This document shows positions 58,801-64,000 of a stretch of 64,000 nucleotides of DNA, piece after piece. Numbering within the stretch: position 1 is the stretch's first letter; each line of letters opens with the position of its first letter. The translations under genes were made by a program, and so were the position numbers. The stretch lies in NCBI GenBank assembly GCA_023333565.1, contig JAJKFH010000948.1, positions 2,430,001 through 2,494,000 of the forward strand, given 5' to 3'. Source of the stretch: Puffinus mauretanicus (taxonomy: Eukaryota; Chordata; Aves; Procellariiformes; Procellariidae). The notes below the pieces were generated by a model. It made no database searches and was not told the DNA's origin. It saw only the letters and a list, made by a program, of their open reading frames with translations.

Positions 58801-61800
58801 GCATTCCTGACGGGTAGGGCAGTCATTCTCACCCCCCAGTAAAACAGCAGAGCTCTGCACAGCCAGACACCTGCAGTGTCTCCGGGTGGCCCCGCTGCCA
58901 CAGCAATGCCCAGCTCCCCTCCTGCAGATCGCTCCGCACAGCTCCAGGAATTGCCCTCCTCTTTCCTGAAGGAAATCCTGGGTGGCACATAGCAATTAAT
59001 TAGCAGTTTTCTGACTCGTTGGAGTATTCCACCCTTACATAGGTAATGTATATTGAAAAAGGAGGATGAAATGTCAAACACACACCCTTTGTAAGATAAA
59101 ATTAAACAGTCATATGATGATGCAATGGGACCACCACAGTGCTAGATGTGTACTTATAAGGGTGTTCTAGAAGAATACAGACATTTATAGGGCCACGTGG
59201 TTAAACAGTGTACTTGTTTTCCTACTATTCTTTTTTTCAAAAATCTAAGCATATGCATGCAAAATGACATTAATACTGCAGTGACAGAAAGTCACCAAAC
59301 TCTGGAAAAAGACAAATGTGTGTTACATAATCTTTTTTCCTGTTGTTTGCTTCATTTTTATTCCAGAAAAGTAGAAACAAGTGCAGAATATACACTGTGG
59401 CGTAAAGCACCCTGAAGGCATTTATACAAACCCATCCCCTTACTGTTCATTGCACTGAGAAGCGAATGGAAAGATGAGATTCCTCAACGAATGCAAAACA
59501 AGAGGCAGAAACATAATCTCATCTTTTCTCAGCAAGCAGGCAAATCTCTTGCACCATTCTCTAGTGCTGGAATTAATCAGCTTCTGAATAATATGTTCAG
59601 GCTGCTTGGTGAGATGATTCTGAGTTAGAAAGTCCTTAAGAAGACACTCTGCAAGTGGATGAAGGAAAGAAAAGACGACATGGGGCATGCTGTACAGCAG
59701 TTCAAGGCTCTATTTTGGAAGAATTGGCTCTGCCGTGTGAGGCAACCGGTGAGTTTTTGGAAATTATAAAAAAAGGAATATTTTAAATCTTCTTTTAATA
59801 TCTGTTGGAAAGAGTGTATCTATCGATTTTCCCTTTTCACTGCAGATTGTTAGGTTGCGCTGCAGGTTGCATAGGCTGGCTGCAAGTGGTTCCTGTTTTG
59901 CCTTTGGTCTCCTAATTGTTGAAAACACAAGTAGAGAACAACAGTGTGTTTTAATCCTAAAATGGCTGAATACAGCAATGCTCCCCCATTTGCAAATGAG
60001 ATAGGAAATCTCATAAAAGTTTTGAAGAGCCACAGCTTGTCTTGTAATTATCATTAGATACTACCAGTGCTTGTAGCAGTGGCGAGAACGAAAATCAATT
60101 TTCTTCACATTACAGGTACTCATTGGTAATGTAAGAAAGCTTGCACAGTTGTGATCAAATTAGAGATATGGGGAATGCAAGGATTGTATATTAAAATTGT
60201 ACATACTTAAAAATTTCCTTTCTTATCCACTCTGCAAAGCCTAATTTAACCTTTCAAATTCCAATACGCAGAATGTGGCAGCTCCTTCAACAGCAGTCAA
60301 AATTAAAATAATACTCCAACATGAGATGAAATGTCATGGATTATTTTTATTGTGATTGATGTGATTTTTTAATTTAAGATAGAAGGAAGTGAATTTTCTC
60401 AAGTGAGAGAACATTTTTGTGGAAAAAAATGTCACTTCAATTAATAGTTTCTCATTGGTTTCCCTTGTCTGTGATGATCTGGGGATTTGCAATGAGGCAC
60501 ATTGGCTGCTTCGGATAGGATTACCTCAATTAAATAAACATAGAGCTTTTCATTTCAGAAATATTTCACTTAAATAAAATTGTGATTTAGAGAGAGGATT
60601 TTTTCTCCAAATGATTTCAAGTGATGTTTTTTAATATGAAAGACATTTTTGGGGAGGGATACTGTTGGTTATATTCTTCTCCATTCCTAAACACTACTGT
60701 ATGCTCCCTGTTCCTCATGCTTCAATTGGTATGCGTTAAGTGGCTTCTCAGTATCTTGTGTTCTCTTCCATGCTGTCTTGCTCTGTCTAGTTTTCCCTCT
60801 TATATATTTTTGAAGGACAAAATCTTCATTCATGTAAGTTTTAAGTTTGCCTAATTGGTAGCTTTCCTGAATAGAGAGCTCACTGAGATGCAGAATTCCC
60901 CAAACAAAGAATTACAATAAATGACCCAAAGCAAACTTAATTCTGCCTGTTCAGAGCCAGGAGCTGCCCTGGGGAATTTGAAAAACCCCCTTATGTGCTC
61001 ATTGTGCGAACACTGAACCACGAAGGTGCTCCACCTGCAGTTACACAAGGAGAAATCCAGGTGGATCGTCCGCCTATGCAAAGGGCAGGTCAGACCCTTG
61101 TGAATCTGAAGAGAGAAGCATCTCCTGAAAGATCTGATGTGCTTCAGCTCTGTCTTATATTGTGTAGATCTATCCGTAGAAGGTAATTGTCTTCTCATGG
61201 TTATTTATCAGCAGTTAGGGCTAGAAGACAAGTATGGTCTGTTGAACTAACGATGTGTCATGAGTGTCATGTGGCATTAGTCGATATCACACAGTGAAGG
61301 GTGAAGGGGCTGTGAAAGACGTAAGTGTTCTGTAAACAGTAGGAGTTTTGACTGAAATTCAGACAGGCATCAGCGCCTCTTATTAACACGGTTCAAAGGC
61401 AGCACAGCATAATATATATGTTTGGACATCAGTTGGAGTTTGAAATTGCGGTTGTGTAGAAGATACCTTCTTTCTGTTTTCAGAAGCTTTTGCTTCTGAA
61501 GTACAGATTCTGGAAGCTCAGGAGATACATACTACCCAGCAACTGTATTACTTAAGTTTTCTATCACTGCATTTCTTAACTATTGTTTATTACCACCCAA
61601 ATTTGCAGCTAGATAAAGGATGAAATGTGATTCCCAAACTCTCTTGTTCTGATACCCTAATTTAGAGGAGAATTGGGCTTATAATCATGTTGTGAAATCA
61701 TTGGAGTGTGTAGTTGCTAATATGGCTATTAGGAGAAAACAGAAACATAGCCTATCCTGAAACTATGCCTTTTTTAAAAAGTTGTTTTTATTAATCATTT

Positions 61801-64000
61801 TCATTTTGGATTAATGTTAAGCTGGTATAATTCTTGCTCTTTATCTGCCCCTACACTGAGTGTCACCTTTGCCCTGCTTCTGTCCTTTACAGTTCACACT
61901 CCTTCCACACTTTGAAAGATATAAACATCCCTAAAAGTTGCTTACTGTGGAGTGCCCTCTGTTTTGCACATGTATGTTTTTGCATCAGTGCAAAAAAAAA
62001 AAACCACAACAAAATAAAATAACAGCAAACAGTTACAAAGTTGTCTAGTTTTATCAGTCAGGTCCTAAAAGTCCATTACCAAATTCACCATTCTCCCCAG
62101 GTGCAACTCACCATAATGGCATGAGTTCTCAGACCCAGTACCTGGGCAAAGCGTCTGTGCAAGGGCTGCCATCTTTCAAATGCCCTTTCTTTGGACCTTC
62201 TTCTGTTGGTGCCTTTCATATTTGAACATGAATATACCTGCAGCATGCTGATGGTTCATTGAGTCCTCCAACCCATTTCCACTTCAGCCCAATCTGTTGC
62301 TGTTGCCTCTGCAGCTGCCTTCTCAGTTCTGGTACTTATCCCAAATTCCACTGCTATCACATGCTCTGCAGGAGCCAGCTGAGTGTGGTTTGCTTTATTT
62401 GCCTAAAAAAAATCATTAGCTTACCAAAGGACAGGACTGCTAAGGGCTCTTTTGGGGGTTGGGAAAAAAACCCCAACTATTTCAGACTCCCTCACGTCCA
62501 AGCATCAGCTGCATGGTTGCTGCTGTTCCTACCCAGGTAGTGGTTGAAGTGGTAGTAAGGACAGCTGGAGCAGACTACGGCAATGTGGACAATGGGATTA
62601 CTTCTTAATATTCCTAGGTTCTCTGCAATTGCTATTATCAACATCCGGACCCATGGTACTCTAACAAAGAAAGGCGTAAGCATGTTAGACTGAGAAGTCC
62701 ACCTCCATTAATCCATACTGAAATTCTGGAGATAAATAGAAAATGGGGAAATTATTTGTTTTCCTAAAACCTTCTAAACAACAGAAGTTATTCTAATAGG
62801 CCTATACTTGCTTGGCTCACTGGTATTTTCCAGTTGCAAATTTGATATATTTACTAAACCTTGAATTTTATAGCTTCACCAAAATCATTGCTATTTACCT
62901 TATTATTTAGGTGCAATGAGGTTTCTCAGGTGAATGGCAACAACCAAGGAGAATGCAGCCCAGAATGAGAGCATCAATTGTTTACAGCTCTTATAATTTC
63001 ATCAGGTGCTTCTCTCCCCCAGGGCCAATGCTAGTGGCATTGTGTAATGTTCATTTTAATCCCTAGGTTTGTGCAAAAAAAAAAAAAAATAGACAACTTG
63101 CCCATTTTAAAAAATGCTGCTATTGTATTTTTGTATTTTAAGAATCTTTGGCTCATTTGTCCCAGATTTGGAATAACAACCCTTCCCTGCATGCCAGATT
63201 TTTGAATATTCTGACTAAGCAAATTAATTTTGGAAGAGCTCAAACCAGAGGAGAGTTCTCAACTGTGACTGTTCTGTACCTGGCATACCCTACTATGTTA
63301 CAGCCTGTGTGACTTTTCTAGCCACAGAGTATTCTTTTGTATTTCTAGCCAGATGACACTCAGTTATACTTACAAATGGGTTACTTCTTCCCCTTTCTCT
63401 GTTTTGCTTTCTACATACCGTCTGATAATCCAGCAGCAATTCTCAATGGGTCAAACTCTTAAAGTACCAAAGAGGTACTCTCACCAGTAAGTGTTCTAGT
63501 GAAATGCTGCTCCAAACTCACATCTTTTTTAGTAAGGCCTAGATTTAGCTGTATACAATAAGACTAGCTTTTTTACTAACAGTTTGGATACTGGTGACTG
63601 AGCCAATAGATGAAACCATTCCTGTTCTTCCCACATCATGAGTTCTTGTTAAATATAACCAAGAACCTCAAGGTTTTTTGGTTGGTAGGTGACAACCAGT
63701 GACTTGTTTTGCCATGAGTCCAGTCCTAGGCTTTCAGAAGTAGAGCTGCCTGGAATTAGCTGTGGTGGCTCCTCACCATGGTTTTATTTACATGACTTTG
63801 TGTTTTGTCCTGGTTGTTGTACTGAAAGAGCAAAACACTGGCACAGTTATTTTAGTGCCCAGGGCTTACAAGTATCATTCTGGATATTGTGCGATGGACT
63901 TGAAAGCTATTGAGCCAAGGCACATTCAGTTCCTTTATTTGTGCTTGAAGTGCTTGCAAGAGGTAAAGGAAGTCTCTGATAAAAGTCTGGTGCAGTAGGA
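51716..64000. other. Downstream of UPP1, no gene supported
   Basis: AT-rich with scattered short frames. A 106-codon frame at 52298-52618 follows a T-rich acceptor-like tract but shows no domain. Local GC peaks occur at 57.47-57.73 kb and 58.80-58.98 kb. The next human gene, ABCA13, would be expected to the right; no ABCA13 exon was recognised. Confidence 0.4.
52809..52837 (+). repeat. A29 homopolymer
   Basis: Twenty-nine consecutive A bases after ccttatt. It could be an old retroposed tail, but no source element is recognised to its left. It creates a spurious poly-Lys frame at 52707-53072. Confidence 0.9.

Noticed and set aside
51716..64000. 5' exons of ABCA13
   Set aside because: Expected by human synteny, but no segment resembling its amino-terminal transporter sequence was found.

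Overview
This window is vertebrate nuclear DNA and almost certainly from a bird. It carries CR1-type LINEs (two long and one short), avian-style endogenous-retrovirus LTRs, short introns, CpG-island promoters, and the gene order C7orf57 then UPP1 on the plus strand, which is the order at human 7p12.3. No prokaryotic signature (operon, Shine-Dalgarno site, CRISPR) is visible. Species and order cannot be told from the sequence alone.

Layout. 0-10 kb: AT-rich intergenic DNA with a short CR1 scrap, two decayed tandem repeats (about 5.45-5.60 kb and 5.89-6.02 kb) and no recognisable gene. 10.6-12.7 kb: minus-strand remains of an endogenous retrovirus (RNase H, integrase amino-terminal and probable Env pieces), directly abutted at 12.76-15.3 kb by a minus-strand CR1 with endonuclease and reverse-transcriptase blocks. 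15.3-19.3 kb: unassigned, moderately GC-rich. 19.3-20.25 kb: a strong CpG island holding an RFX X-box-like site. 20.96-21.55 kb: a solo LTR. 22.3-23.7 kb, with probable remnants to 28.5 kb: exons of the C7orf57 orthologue carrying several stop codons and a frame break, so the gene looks like a unitary pseudogene here. 24-36 kb: AT-rich DNA with little else. 36.1-39.24 kb: a CR1 split by two LTR insertions and internally deleted. 39.48-40.26 kb: a second CpG island, taken as the UPP1 promoter. 42.2-51.2 kb: a complete seven-coding-exon UPP1 gene (313 aa) with canonical splice sites and all known active-site residues. 51.7-64 kb: AT-rich DNA downstream of UPP1 with no supported gene; ABCA13, the next gene in human, was not found.

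Working genes. UPP1 (uridine phosphorylase 1, pyrimidine salvage) is the only intact protein-coding gene I can support. Its neighbour C7orf57 appears to have died while keeping a CpG-island promoter. The most interesting signals are that gene loss with its possibly surviving ciliary-type promoter, the composite duplication in UPP1 intron 5 that ends 34 bp before exon 6, and the nested CR1/LTR stack that ends about 240 bp before the UPP1 CpG island.
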